A DNA stretch of 26,381 bases, taken from the NCBI GenBank assembly GCA_002393725.1, contig DGTJ01000131.1:1-26381 (forward strand), in the 5' to 3' direction. Every line of letters starts with the position of its first letter. Positions within the stretch are counted from its first letter, which is position 1. The notes under the pieces were generated by a model. The model ran no database searches. It was not told where the DNA came from and worked only from the letters and a program-made list of their open reading frames with translations. Origin of the DNA: Prevotella sp. UBA4339 (GTDB lineage: Bacteria; Bacteroidota; Bacteroidia; Bacteroidales; Bacteroidaceae). Made by a program: the position numbers and the translations under genes. Shown one piece after another: positions 5,754 to 11,980 of the stretch.

Positions 5754-6785
5754 TTACTTCTTTCCGTATTCTTCCATCTCTACATAAGGCTTCTGCCTCC
5801 TGATGACGGCAAACATACGCAGTACTATTTTGAATTTGACGGCATTGAGCACCACGCCGGAATGTTTCCCTTCGGTCTTCCTCCGGAGCCAGTATGCCCT
5901 GATGCCCTTGTCATAGTGTATGGCGTGGAGTGCCGCCATCGACAGGTCTGCCTTGGCCTGTGTGAATCCCTTCCTGCCTACGTGGTCGCTGCCCTGTATG
6001 CTCACACCCGACTCCTTTCTGCCAGGGGCTATGCCGATATAGCAGGCATAGCGGCGGGGATTGGTGATTGAAGTGAAGTTCTCCGTCAGCACTACGGTCT
6101 CGGCAGCGACTACCAAACCTATGCCTTTGATGGAGAGAAGCAGGTCGTAGCTTCTCCTGATGTCCGCATCCTCCCTGATGATGGTCTCCATTTCCTTGCT
6201 GGTCTGGAGGGTTTTCTCCGTCAGGCTTGCCAGCTCAGCCTCTTTCCTGTGTCGTGAGGCCTCTGTGTCGTATTTGCCTATATCATGAAGCTGCTGCTTG
6301 TACAGCGCAGACTGCTTGACGTATTGTCTGCGCTCGGCAAGCAGGCGTTTCAGCTTGAAGTAGGCATCTGATGGAAGGTGTGAGGGCTTGCGGCGTATCT
6401 TCATAGAGTGCTCCTTGCAGTATATCGCTATGCGGAAAGAGTCCATCTCGTCAGTCTTGATGCGGTCCAGCGCACGCTCATTCTCTCCAAGGTCTGGCTC
6501 AAAGCGGTGCATCTTGCGGGGAGATACCATGCCATAGACAATCTTCATGCGCTCCAGCCATTGGCGGAACTCTTGACTGTACAGCCCTGTGTACTCCATA
6601 CAGAAGATACACGTCCCTTTGCCTACACAAAGCCTGTCCAGCCACCTACCCAGCTGGGCGAATCCTCTCTCATCGTTGTCAACTCGGATGTGGCCATGCT
6701 TCCAGTCAACATCAATACCGTCATAATAGGCGATGTCAAGCCAGTGCTTCGACACGTCAACCCCAAAGTACAGTTTGTCACTCAT
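5754..6785 (-). CDS. IS110-family DEDD recombinase (element 2)
   Basis: This 343-aa protein has the same architecture as its neighbour: RuvC-like DEDD residues D10 (GVDVSK), E64 (CMEYTGLYS), and D112 and D115 in RIKTDEMDSFRIA; a helical linker around 135-205; and a Transposase_20 domain with LLLSIKGIGLV near 207-217 and the serine segment IAPGRKESGVS near 245-256. The end retains KADLSMAALHAI and VVLNAVKFKIV, motifs shared with the first recombinase. It is intact, with ATG at 6785. It is expected to act with an RNA encoded in its own leader. Sequence differences throughout show that it represents a different IS110 lineage from element 1. Confidence 0.93.
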   Translation of the reverse strand: MSDKLYFGVDVSKHWLDIAYYDGIDVDWKHGHIRVDNDERGFAQLGRWLDRLCVGKGTCIFCMEYTGLYSQEFRQWLERMKIVYGMVSPRKMHRFEPDLGENERALDRIKTDEMDSFRIAIYCKEHSMKIRRKPSHLPSDAYFKLKRLLAERRQYVKQSALYKQQLHDIGKYDTEASRHRKEAELASLTEKTLQTSKEMETIIREDADIRRSYDLLLSIKGIGLVVAAETVVLTENFTSITNPRRYACYIGIAPGRKESGVSIQGSDHVGRKGFTQAKADLSMAALHAIHYDKGIRAYWLRRKTEGKHSGVVLNAVKFKIVLRMFAVIRRQKPYVEMEEYGKK

Positions 6786-6809
6786 CTCTTTTTCCTTTAC
6801 AAATTAACT

Positions 6810-6930
6810 ATATAAAGGAATCTGAAGAAGGACAAGGGAGGACTTTGCCTGAATCCCTTTACGGAGCACATCCCAAAAAGTTATCAGTTCGCATTAAACT
6901 TCCTTCACACTTGGACCTACTCAGATTCCA
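6810..6930 (-). ncRNA. Candidate bridge RNA leader of IS110 element 2
   Basis: The leader between the promoter and the recombinase ATG is about 145 bases. Its ends pair: GGAATCTGA (minus strand, 6929-6921) is the exact complement of TCAGATTCC (6825-6817), a nine-pair stem that would enclose about 100 bases. Inside, AGTT and AACT can close a hairpin around TAATGCG. The first arm can instead join the hairpin CTTGGA/TCCAAG, so two folds compete. Location and closed structure fit a bridge RNA. It is shorter than the element 1 leader, and I could not assign guide loops with confidence. Confidence 0.4.
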
Positions 6931-6935
6931 AGGTG

Positions 6936-6943
6936 CAAAGGTA
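6936..6943 (-). promoter_or_regulatory. -7 box at the left end of IS110 element 2
   Basis: The minus strand reads TACCTTTG then GCACC, the same arrangement as TAACTTTG-GCACC-like sequence at element 1. Expected start of transcription is near 6930, where the structured leader begins. No TTTG is seen 20 bp upstream in the integrated form. Confidence 0.55.
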
Positions 6944-6994
6944 AAAGACAGGTCGCGTGATCTGGCTTTAGCCAGTATCATGGACCTGTCTTTT
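6943..6994. repeat. Nested inverted repeat beside the left end of element 2
   Basis: AAAAGACAGGTC (6943-6954) and GACCTGTCTTTT (6983-6994) are perfect 12-base arms. Inside lies a second perfect dyad, CTGGCT-TT-AGCCAG (6962-6975). The whole makes a two-part hairpin with a T-run after the stem on the plus strand and, through its symmetry, on the minus strand too. It may be a bidirectional terminator that served as the insertion target, or a structural part of the element end. Confidence 0.6.
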
Positions 6995-7022
6995 TACTTT
7001 TATGGTTGCAAAAACACAAATA

Positions 7023-7052
7023 AAGGTTGAAACACGCAAATATTCCAACCTT
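7023..7052 (-). terminator. Probable terminator of the hipBA operon
   Basis: AAGGTTG (7023-7029) pairs with CAACCTT (7046-7052) across a 16-base loop. On the minus strand the stem is followed by TATTTGTGTTTTTG. It lies about 95 bp past the hipA stop. The 7053-7147 stretch between holds AT-rich sequence without other features. Confidence 0.4.
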
Positions 7053-7147
7053 AAAGTTGTATTTTTGGCTACTATTTCACATTTTCAGCACAATTAAAGG
7101 CAAAATACACCAATTTTTCACAAATACTGATCCCATTGAGAAATAAC

Positions 7148-8635
7148 CTATAATTTGAAATACATCTCTGCCATTGTTTTAAGTTGCTCAGCAGTAAGAT
7201 TGGCAATGCCAGTCTTTTCTATCATTGCATATTCTTCTTTGTTCTTACCTATGACATACTTACGCTCTTTGCCGTCGATGGTTGCAATGAGGTGGAAGTT
7301 ACCCTTGTATGCTTGCTCGATACGAATATTGGAAACCGTATGACCATTGATGACTTCTGATGAAATATCAGTTTCTTCCCACTCACCCCATGCTTTCAGA
7401 TGGTCAATAATTGTTGCTTCTACCCTACCCGCCCATTGCTCTGAAACACCGTATTTCATGGCTATGTTACGGAACTGCTTGAGCGATGCAACCACATCAT
7501 GGATGATAGCATCAGGGCGGCGTATACCATTATCACGGGCAAACTGGATGGCGTCGTCACGAGTGATATTCCGAAGCTTTGTCCTGATATATAGGCAGTG
7601 GTCTTCATTGGGCAGGAAACCACCATTGTATATGATATAAGTAATGTCGTAGGCTGGTGACAGTCGCCAAGTTCCATCCTCGTTCATGATAAACGAGAAG
7701 TTCTTATTGTGATCATCGGTATTATTAGCCAGTATATTGAAAACCATTCTTCGAAATACCTCCTGGCAATCTGCTTCTGGAAGATGAAGTTTGCGACATA
7801 CTATTAACAGCTGCTCGTAACTATCGGCATCAGGATAAATTGCTGCTAATGTTTGAGTATAGATTTTTCTTTCTCCATCACGGTCAAAGCGTTTGGTCAA
7901 AAAATGATTATTGCCTTCAACTGGATAGAGTTCTGACTGCATCATCTGGATTCCGGCCTTTATTGCCAATTCATAATAGGTCATCTCCAATTCTGCGGAA
8001 CTATATTGAGAATTACCAAACTTCAAGATATAGTAATCGAAGTCTTTCAGGCCAGAAATCTGCCCACTACGTATCTCACCATTTTTGCGGTTGATGGCAA
8101 TGATGGCTTTAGGCTGACGACCTCCAGCAGAGGTGCCGACTGTCAATAACGACTGCATCGTAATGGATTCGTCAGGCAAGATACGCGCATTCTCTCTGTC
8201 CGTATAGATTCGCATAGCCAAGTCTGCCAAAGATTTCATGTCTATCTTTGTGGCTTTCCGCTCGCGAGACAGTTCTGGTTCAAATTCCAAAGCACCCATA
8301 CCTCGTTTACCGATGAATGAGAGTTTATCCAAAGGAGTGATGTCGGCATTTGCCAAATGGTTCTGCTGTCGCCAAAGGTCAAAGAGTTGATTACCCCAGG
8401 CATCAGGCAATGAATCTGCAACAAAGGCTGGCAACTTCTGATATATCTTAGCATCCTCGCCCCAAACTGGAGCAAGAGCACGGACTCCATCTATAGGAGC
8501 AACTAATGGAGAAATGTTCACTCCTTTCTTGATGAAGTAAGGATTATATATAAAATAAGACAGATGGCGACGTTCATCCCAAGCCAGCCTTCCAATCTCT
8601 TCTCCCCATAGGATTACTTTCAATGTCTTCGTCAT
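7148..8635 (-). CDS. hipA: HipA-family toxin kinase
   Basis: This 495-aa protein is a full-length, single-chain HipA. An N-terminal subdomain (1-100, with LPAFVADSLPDAWGNQL) precedes the kinase core: a glycine-rich loop TVGTSAGGRQPKA at about 165-177, the catalytic loop NNTDDHNKNFSF at 304-315 (D308 as catalytic base, N312 as metal ligand) and the metal-binding AYD at 328-330. HipA proteins phosphorylate host targets such as glutamyl-tRNA synthetase and cause dormancy; the partner HipB neutralises them and binds the shared promoter. The target here is unknown. The gene begins 6 bp after the hipB stop, so translation is coupled. About 80 residues beyond the usual core form a C-terminal extension (from about 415) not seen in E. 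coli HipA, and I do not recognise it. Confidence 0.88.
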   Translation of the reverse strand: MTKTLKVILWGEEIGRLAWDERRHLSYFIYNPYFIKKGVNISPLVAPIDGVRALAPVWGEDAKIYQKLPAFVADSLPDAWGNQLFDLWRQQNHLANADITPLDKLSFIGKRGMGALEFEPELSRERKATKIDMKSLADLAMRIYTDRENARILPDESITMQSLLTVGTSAGGRQPKAIIAINRKNGEIRSGQISGLKDFDYYILKFGNSQYSSAELEMTYYELAIKAGIQMMQSELYPVEGNNHFLTKRFDRDGERKIYTQTLAAIYPDADSYEQLLIVCRKLHLPEADCQEVFRRMVFNILANNTDDHNKNFSFIMNEDGTWRLSPAYDITYIIYNGGFLPNEDHCLYIRTKLRNITRDDAIQFARDNGIRRPDAIIHDVVASLKQFRNIAMKYGVSEQWAGRVEATIIDHLKAWGEWEETDISSEVINGHTVSNIRIEQAYKGNFHLIATIDGKERKYVIGKNKEEYAMIEKTGIANLTAEQLKTMAEMYFKL

Positions 8636-8641
8636 ATCGGT

Positions 8642-8953
8642 TTACTTCTTAGGGTGACGGATTCTTTGTGCCTTCTTTTCTTCCTTGCGGATGAGGTAAG
8701 GCGATTCTGGCAATTCAGGCATAAGATCATCCAAGGCATTCACCTGACCAACCACCTTCAGAAGCAGGATGAATGTTGACAGCGACAGATTACCTGCCGT
8801 ACCATTCTCAAACTTATAGATGGTAGTCAGTCCGATACCAGACTGTTCCGCAACCTCCTTTTGAGTGAGATTGCATCGCATCCTGTACTCCTTGAAACGC
8901 TCACCAAGCAACCGTACAAGTTCTGGTGTAGAATATTCATAAAAGTCTGCCAT
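8642..8953 (-). CDS. hipB: HipB-type XRE antitoxin
   Basis: This 103-aa protein carries an XRE/Cro helix-turn-helix at about residues 14-72: FKEYRMRCNLTQKEVAEQSG, then GLTTIYKFENG. The C-terminal tail (80-103) is proline- and lysine-rich and probably disordered, as in antitoxins that wrap around or are degraded from the toxin. It is the first gene of the pair, 6 bp before hipA. Known HipB proteins repress their own promoter and bind HipA. Start ATG 8953 is clear and the leader to the predicted transcription start is about 75 bases. Confidence 0.85.
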   Translation of the reverse strand: MADFYEYSTPELVRLLGERFKEYRMRCNLTQKEVAEQSGIGLTTIYKFENGTAGNLSLSTFILLLKVVGQVNALDDLMPELPESPYLIRKEEKKAQRIRHPKK

Positions 8954-9035
8954 AATTACTATATTTTATATTCAGCAAAGTGATAATTATATGCAAAATT
9001 TGCCATTACACTCACTTTATTACCATTTACAGGTG

Positions 9036-9067
9036 CAAAAATAGGATAAATTTTGCAATTTACCAAA
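9036..9067 (-). promoter_or_regulatory. hipBA promoter
   Basis: On the minus strand TTTG (9067-9064) is followed after exactly 20 bp by TATTTTTG (9043-9036), a full Bacteroidetes promoter. Expected start is near 9029. GGATAAA occurs twice in the same direction nearby (9044-9050 and 9075-9081), and GCAAA-A-TTTGC lies at 8993-9003; either could be HipB sites, but no clear operator pair like the E. coli one is visible. Confidence 0.65.
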
Positions 9068-9106
9068 CTTTTTCGGATAAATGTGCGAATATTGAGAGAT
9101 TTTTCG

Positions 9107-9114
9107 TACCTTTG
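9107..9114 (+). promoter_or_regulatory. Plus-strand -7 box ahead of a long untranslated stretch
   Basis: TACCTTTG is a perfect -7 box on the plus strand; no TTTG is seen at 20 bp upstream. It would start a transcript near 9121, about 340 bases before the next good start codon (9463). The 8-base sequence GCAAGCGA occurs at 9115-9122 and again at 9151-9158. A 39-codon frame (9096-9215) with protein-like residues (ASDFVDYADFERLEF) has no ATG, GTG or TTG that I can support as a start. Confidence 0.45.
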
Positions 9115-9239
9115 CAAGCGAGAGGTCAAGTGGACACTTTCTTGCTCTGGCAAGCGACTTTGTCGATTACGCAGACTTTGAAAGACTGGAATTTACACAT
9201 AAGCATATCGGATGAGTAATTGCATTTTCTTACTTAGAT

Positions 9240-9300
9240 AATCCGCTCTCACTCGACCATTTGCAAGCAAGCTTGCATGGTTCTCGCTTACTCGCGGATT
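9240..9300. repeat. Large interrupted palindrome
   Basis: Outer arms AATCCGC (9240-9246) and GCGGATT (9294-9300) are exact complements. Inside, ACCA-tt-TGCAAGC pairs with GCTTGCATGGT around an AA loop (9256-9281), with one two-base bulge. The two stems are separated by an internal loop of 9 and 12 bases. There is no T-run after it. It may be an RNA structure in a long leader or a relic end of a small mobile element. Confidence 0.55.
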
Positions 9301-9354
9301 TGTACCGTTTTATGCTTATCGTGCTGACAGTGAAGATTATATAAATGTTGCATC

Positions 9355-9405
9355 GGAAAGTAGATTTTGCGCCGGGAAGTAGGTTTCGCGCGGAAAAGTG
9401 AACCC
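9355..9405 (+). repeat. Three degenerate tandem repeats of about 18 bp
   Basis: GGAAAGTAGATTTTGCGCC, GGGAAGTAGGTTTCGCGC and GGAAAAGTGAACCC follow one another with no gap. The first two match at most positions; the third is shorter. They end about 58 bp before the secreted-protein gene. Role unknown. Confidence 0.4.
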
Positions 9406-9462
9406 ACAGCAAAGATTGTCATAAAGATCTAATAGGGATTATAGATAAATAAACGAAACTTA

Positions 9463-10083
9463 ATGATGAAGAGAATAGTACTTATCACCATCAGCTTCCT
9501 GTGTTCAATAGTACTTCAGGCACAGGATGTAGAGGCATTCGTGGACAAGCAACTGCAGGCTTATCCACAATTACGCCTGCTCGACCTGTACAAGTCGTGC
9601 TTTCAGGACTATATGGGAGCGGAGCATCTTGTCTCGGACAGACAGAAAGTGAAAGCCTATCTTGACGACGAACTCAGCACTACTACGCTTGCCGACCTTA
9701 TGCCGTGGAGCTACGAGCCTTGCGGCATAGACGGTAATTACTACCGTGTCAGCATCAGGACTATCAAGGAGAATGTCATTTCAGAGGACATGCTCCTCGA
9801 TGCCTTTATCCGCAGTGCCAACAGCAAGGAGCGTCCATCCGTTGAATCCTGGAGGGAGCGATGGAATATGATCGTCTGTAAGATTGACCAAATGCAGCTC
9901 GGGCTTCCTCATTATCAGCAGGACAAGGCTTTCATTGACAGCATCTTGTCAACCGGCAGATATGCTATCAGCCATTCTCCGGAATATCGCGAGGCTTACC
10001 ATCCACACTACAGGATTGTAGAGCGCGTTATCTTTGAACGTGAATTAAAGCCATACCTGGAGGCAGCGCGCACAGTCAGATAG
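9463..10083 (+). CDS. Secreted protein of unknown function
   Basis: This 206-aa protein starts with a Sec signal peptide (MMKRIVLITISFLCSIVLQA, probable cleavage after the alanine of LQAQ, near residue 20), so it is exported to the periplasm or beyond. The mature part contains LLDLYKSCFQDYMGAEHLVSD near 38-58 and a histidine/tyrosine-rich end (EAYHPHYRIVERVIFEREL). It resembles conserved unnamed Bacteroidetes secreted proteins; I do not know their function. ATGATG at 9463 gives two possible starts one codon apart. The gene stands alone on the plus strand, ends 11 bp from the convergent transporter gene, and no terminator is visible in the gap. Confidence 0.75.
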   Translation: MMKRIVLITISFLCSIVLQAQDVEAFVDKQLQAYPQLRLLDLYKSCFQDYMGAEHLVSDRQKVKAYLDDELSTTTLADLMPWSYEPCGIDGNYYRVSIRTIKENVISEDMLLDAFIRSANSKERPSVESWRERWNMIVCKIDQMQLGLPHYQQDKAFIDSILSTGRYAISHSPEYREAYHPHYRIVERVIFERELKPYLEAARTVR

Positions 10084-10094
10084 ATTAATCAAGC

Positions 10095-11015
10095 TCAATC
10101 CGCCCTCCTGACGATGGCGCTGATGGTATGGGCGATGGTACGCAGGTGAAGGTTCTTGCCCAATACGATCAGCAGTACGGCTGAAAGGATGAGTATGATG
10201 CCGATGACGAGGCGGAAGGTGAGTGACTCGTCAAACACCATCACACCGATGGCTACGGCTGTCAGCGGCTCCAAGGCTCCCATGATGGCCGTTGGCGTGG
10301 CTCCTACTTCATGGACGGCGATGGTCATGAATACCAGCGACAGCACCGTTGGCACCAAGCCCAGCCAACAGGCAAAGAACCAGGCACGGGGCGATGGCGG
10401 CAACATCAGATGCAGCTCGGGCGAGGTAAAGGAATAGGCCAGAAGCGAAAGCATGCATATCAGCAGCACGTAGAATGTGAGTTTCAATGATGACATGCGG
10501 ATGCTCGACTGATTGACTACTACGATATAGACGGCATAAGTCAGCGAGGAGATCATCACCAGCAGCACTCCCATCGCACTGAGTGACACGCCTTCGCCAC
10601 CCCGGTAAAGAAGGCCGATGCCGGCTAATGCGAAGAGGATGGCCGTGACCGTTGAAGCCGTAACCTTCTCCATGAAGAATGAGGCCATTATGACGGCCAC
10701 CATCACTGGATAGACGAACAGGATGGTGGAGGCTATGCCGGCATCCATAAACCGGAAACTCTGATAGTACGTGATGCTCGATGCAGCGAAGAGCAGTCCG
10801 AGTGATCCAAGCGTCTTCAGTTCACTGCCGCTGATTCTGAAAGACTTACGCTCCACCAGCAGTATCACCGCCAGCATCAGCACCGCCGTTGAGAAGCGGT
10901 AAAAGAGCACGGAAGAGGTATTCACGCCCTCCTCATAGAGTGGCAGGGCACCAAACGGATTAGTGCCATAACAGACAGCTGCCAGTATGCCGCAGATGAT
11001 TCCTTTATGTCTCAT
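10095..11015 (-). CDS. EamA/DMT-family inner-membrane transporter
   Basis: The 306-aa protein has about ten hydrophobic segments arranged as two EamA repeats, one from residue 5 to 140 (GIICGILAAVCYGTNPFGAL at the start) and one from 145 to 290 (beginning GVLLVMISSLTYAVYIVVVN). This is the standard length and layout of drug/metabolite transporters, which export amino acids or related small metabolites. The sequence does not reveal the substrate. The second repeat holds the typical ALEPLTAVAIGVMVFDE motif near 245-263. It starts 13 bp after the acetyltransferase gene, so both are probably expressed from the promoter at 11756-11787. Confidence 0.85.
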   Translation of the reverse strand: MRHKGIICGILAAVCYGTNPFGALPLYEEGVNTSSVLFYRFSTAVLMLAVILLVERKSFRISGSELKTLGSLGLLFAASSITYYQSFRFMDAGIASTILFVYPVMVAVIMASFFMEKVTASTVTAILFALAGIGLLYRGGEGVSLSAMGVLLVMISSLTYAVYIVVVNQSSIRMSSLKLTFYVLLICMLSLLAYSFTSPELHLMLPPSPRAWFFACWLGLVPTVLSLVFMTIAVHEVGATPTAIMGALEPLTAVAIGVMVFDESLTFRLVIGIILILSAVLLIVLGKNLHLRTIAHTISAIVRRAD

Positions 11016-11028
11016 TTCCTGATAATCG

Positions 11029-11592
11029 TTACAACGTTAAGTGTTTCATCGGGTGACCGCCCCACAGGCTGTCATTTACATATCTGAAGCCTACAGAGGC
11101 ATACAGGGCCTCGCCAGCAGGATTGCCCTTATCCACCAACAGTCCCACACAGGGCAGCCCCATCCTGTCTGCCCGCTCCTTGACGGCTTTCAGAAGCTGC
11201 CTGGCAATGCCTTGGCGACGATATGCCGGCAGTACGGCAAGTGAGTCAAGATAGAGTTCGCCAGCCTGAGTCTCATCGTCCATCCCCGAATGATCCTTGC
11301 CGATGCATTCCTTTGCGGCTTGTATGAATGCCCGGCGCAACTCATGCAAGCGGGCACCGTCATAACTGACTGCAATACCTACCATACGATCCTCATCCAT
11401 CGCCGCCAGCGCATTCCTGTAACTGTATTGCGAATCCTCCCGCTCAACGAGCATGGTCATCATCCTGAGGAAGTCGGGTAGTCCATGCCCTACCCCACAG
11501 AAGTGCATACAGCACTCGTCTGTCATCGCCATCATTATCAGCCGGGCTATATCTGCCGACTGCGCTTTTGTCGCCTCTCGTATCTCAATCAT
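11029..11592 (-). CDS. GNAT-family N-acetyltransferase
   Basis: The 187-aa protein has the GNAT fold signature: LYLDSLAVLPAYRRQGIARQLL around residues 110-131 gives strand 4, then the acetyl-CoA pyrophosphate loop RRQGIA, followed by VGLLVDKGNPAGEALYASVGF (the N-x-A-x-x-x-Y-x-x-x-GF motif). It transfers an acetyl group from acetyl-CoA to an amine, but the acceptor cannot be read from sequence. Pairing with an exporter in one operon suggests both deal with the same small molecule or toxic amine; that is inference. The start ATG 11592 follows a leader of about 160 bases. Confidence 0.85.
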   Translation of the reverse strand: MIEIREATKAQSADIARLIMMAMTDECCMHFCGVGHGLPDFLRMMTMLVEREDSQYSYRNALAAMDEDRMVGIAVSYDGARLHELRRAFIQAAKECIGKDHSGMDDETQAGELYLDSLAVLPAYRRQGIARQLLKAVKERADRMGLPCVGLLVDKGNPAGEALYASVGFRYVNDSLWGGHPMKHLTL

Positions 11593-11645
11593 CGTCTAAA
11601 AACTCGTCTCCTTTTTTTTCTCACCATCGGTTCTATCAAGGCTTC

Positions 11646-11744
11646 TCAGCCTTCGAAGAGCATCGTCCGCCTGAACATTGCCTGCAAGGGCAACTTACTG
11701 TAGTCTCGAGCAAAGCGGAATATGTCTTTGTCATAGCGGATCAC
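11646..11744 (-). CDS. Possible 32-aa upstream small ORF in the GNAT leader
   Basis: A frame from GTG 11744 to TGA 11646 lies in the leader of the acetyltransferase operon, about 5 bases after the expected transcription start. It reads like protein: IRYDKDIFRFARDYSKL, then FRRTMLFEG, rich in arginine and aromatic residues. A 32-codon open frame is not rare by chance, and the GTG start is unsupported, so it is a candidate only. Confidence 0.25.
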   Translation of the reverse strand: MIRYDKDIFRFARDYSKLPLQAMFRRTMLFEG

Positions 11745-11755
11745 ATTTACGACTG

Positions 11756-11787
11756 CAAAGGTAAGAAGAATTTTCCAATCTACCAAA
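11756..11787 (-). promoter_or_regulatory. Promoter of the GNAT/EamA operon
   Basis: On the minus strand TTTG (11787-11784) and TACCTTTG (11763-11756) are exactly 20 bp apart, the full Bacteroidetes promoter. Expected start is near 11750. Confidence 0.7.
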
Positions 11788-11883
11788 TTCTCCTTGTTAA
11801 TTTCGAATCAAATTCCACATTTCTTTTTAGATACAAAACAAGCATTCAACCTATGGCAGGGTTTAAGTAAAAACCATGGCTCA

Positions 11884-11898
11884 ACGGCAAAATGCCGT
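11884..11898. terminator. Small hairpin downstream of the AraC gene
   Basis: ACGGCA-AAA-TGCCGT is a perfect six-pair hairpin about 80 bp past the stop of the minus-strand AraC gene. Only a delayed TTTTT follows on the minus strand, so termination is possible but unproven. The rest of 11788-11937 shows no gene. Confidence 0.35.
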
Positions 11899-11937
11899 CA
11901 ATTGATGCTGAGAATCGCCCCAAATCGGAGACGAGAA

Positions 11938-11969
11938 TTTGGAGGGTTGCGAAATATTTCGTACCTTTG
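11938..11969 (+). promoter_or_regulatory. Full plus-strand promoter facing the AraC gene
   Basis: TTTG (11938-11941) and TACCTTTG (11962-11969) are exactly 20 bp apart on the plus strand. The transcript would begin near 11976, 5 bp before the last codon of the minus-strand AraC gene, and run antisense through it. No plus-strand gene follows. CCAAAT and ATTTGG form inverted repeats at the -33 element. Confidence 0.55.
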
Positions 11970-11980
11970 CAGCGTCAAAC

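Larger units (their letters stand above)
5722..6954 (-). mobile_element. IS110-family insertion sequence, element 2 (ends uncertain)
   Basis: A second IS110-type recombinase gene with a structured leader lies in the same orientation as element 1. An 8-bp direct repeat GACAGGTC occurs at 5722-5729 and 6947-6954, giving a 1.23-kb unit, a normal size. Against this placement, the perfect stem 5680-5748 would span the right boundary, and a third, inverted copy (GACCTGTC) lies at 6983-6990. The true right end could therefore lie anywhere from about 5670 to 5753 and the left end from about 6943 to 7000. The two elements are adjacent or nearly so. Confidence 0.4.

Noticed and set aside
9230..9412. 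60-codon minus-strand frame
   Set aside because: It runs through the palindrome and tandem repeats and has no family-like motif.
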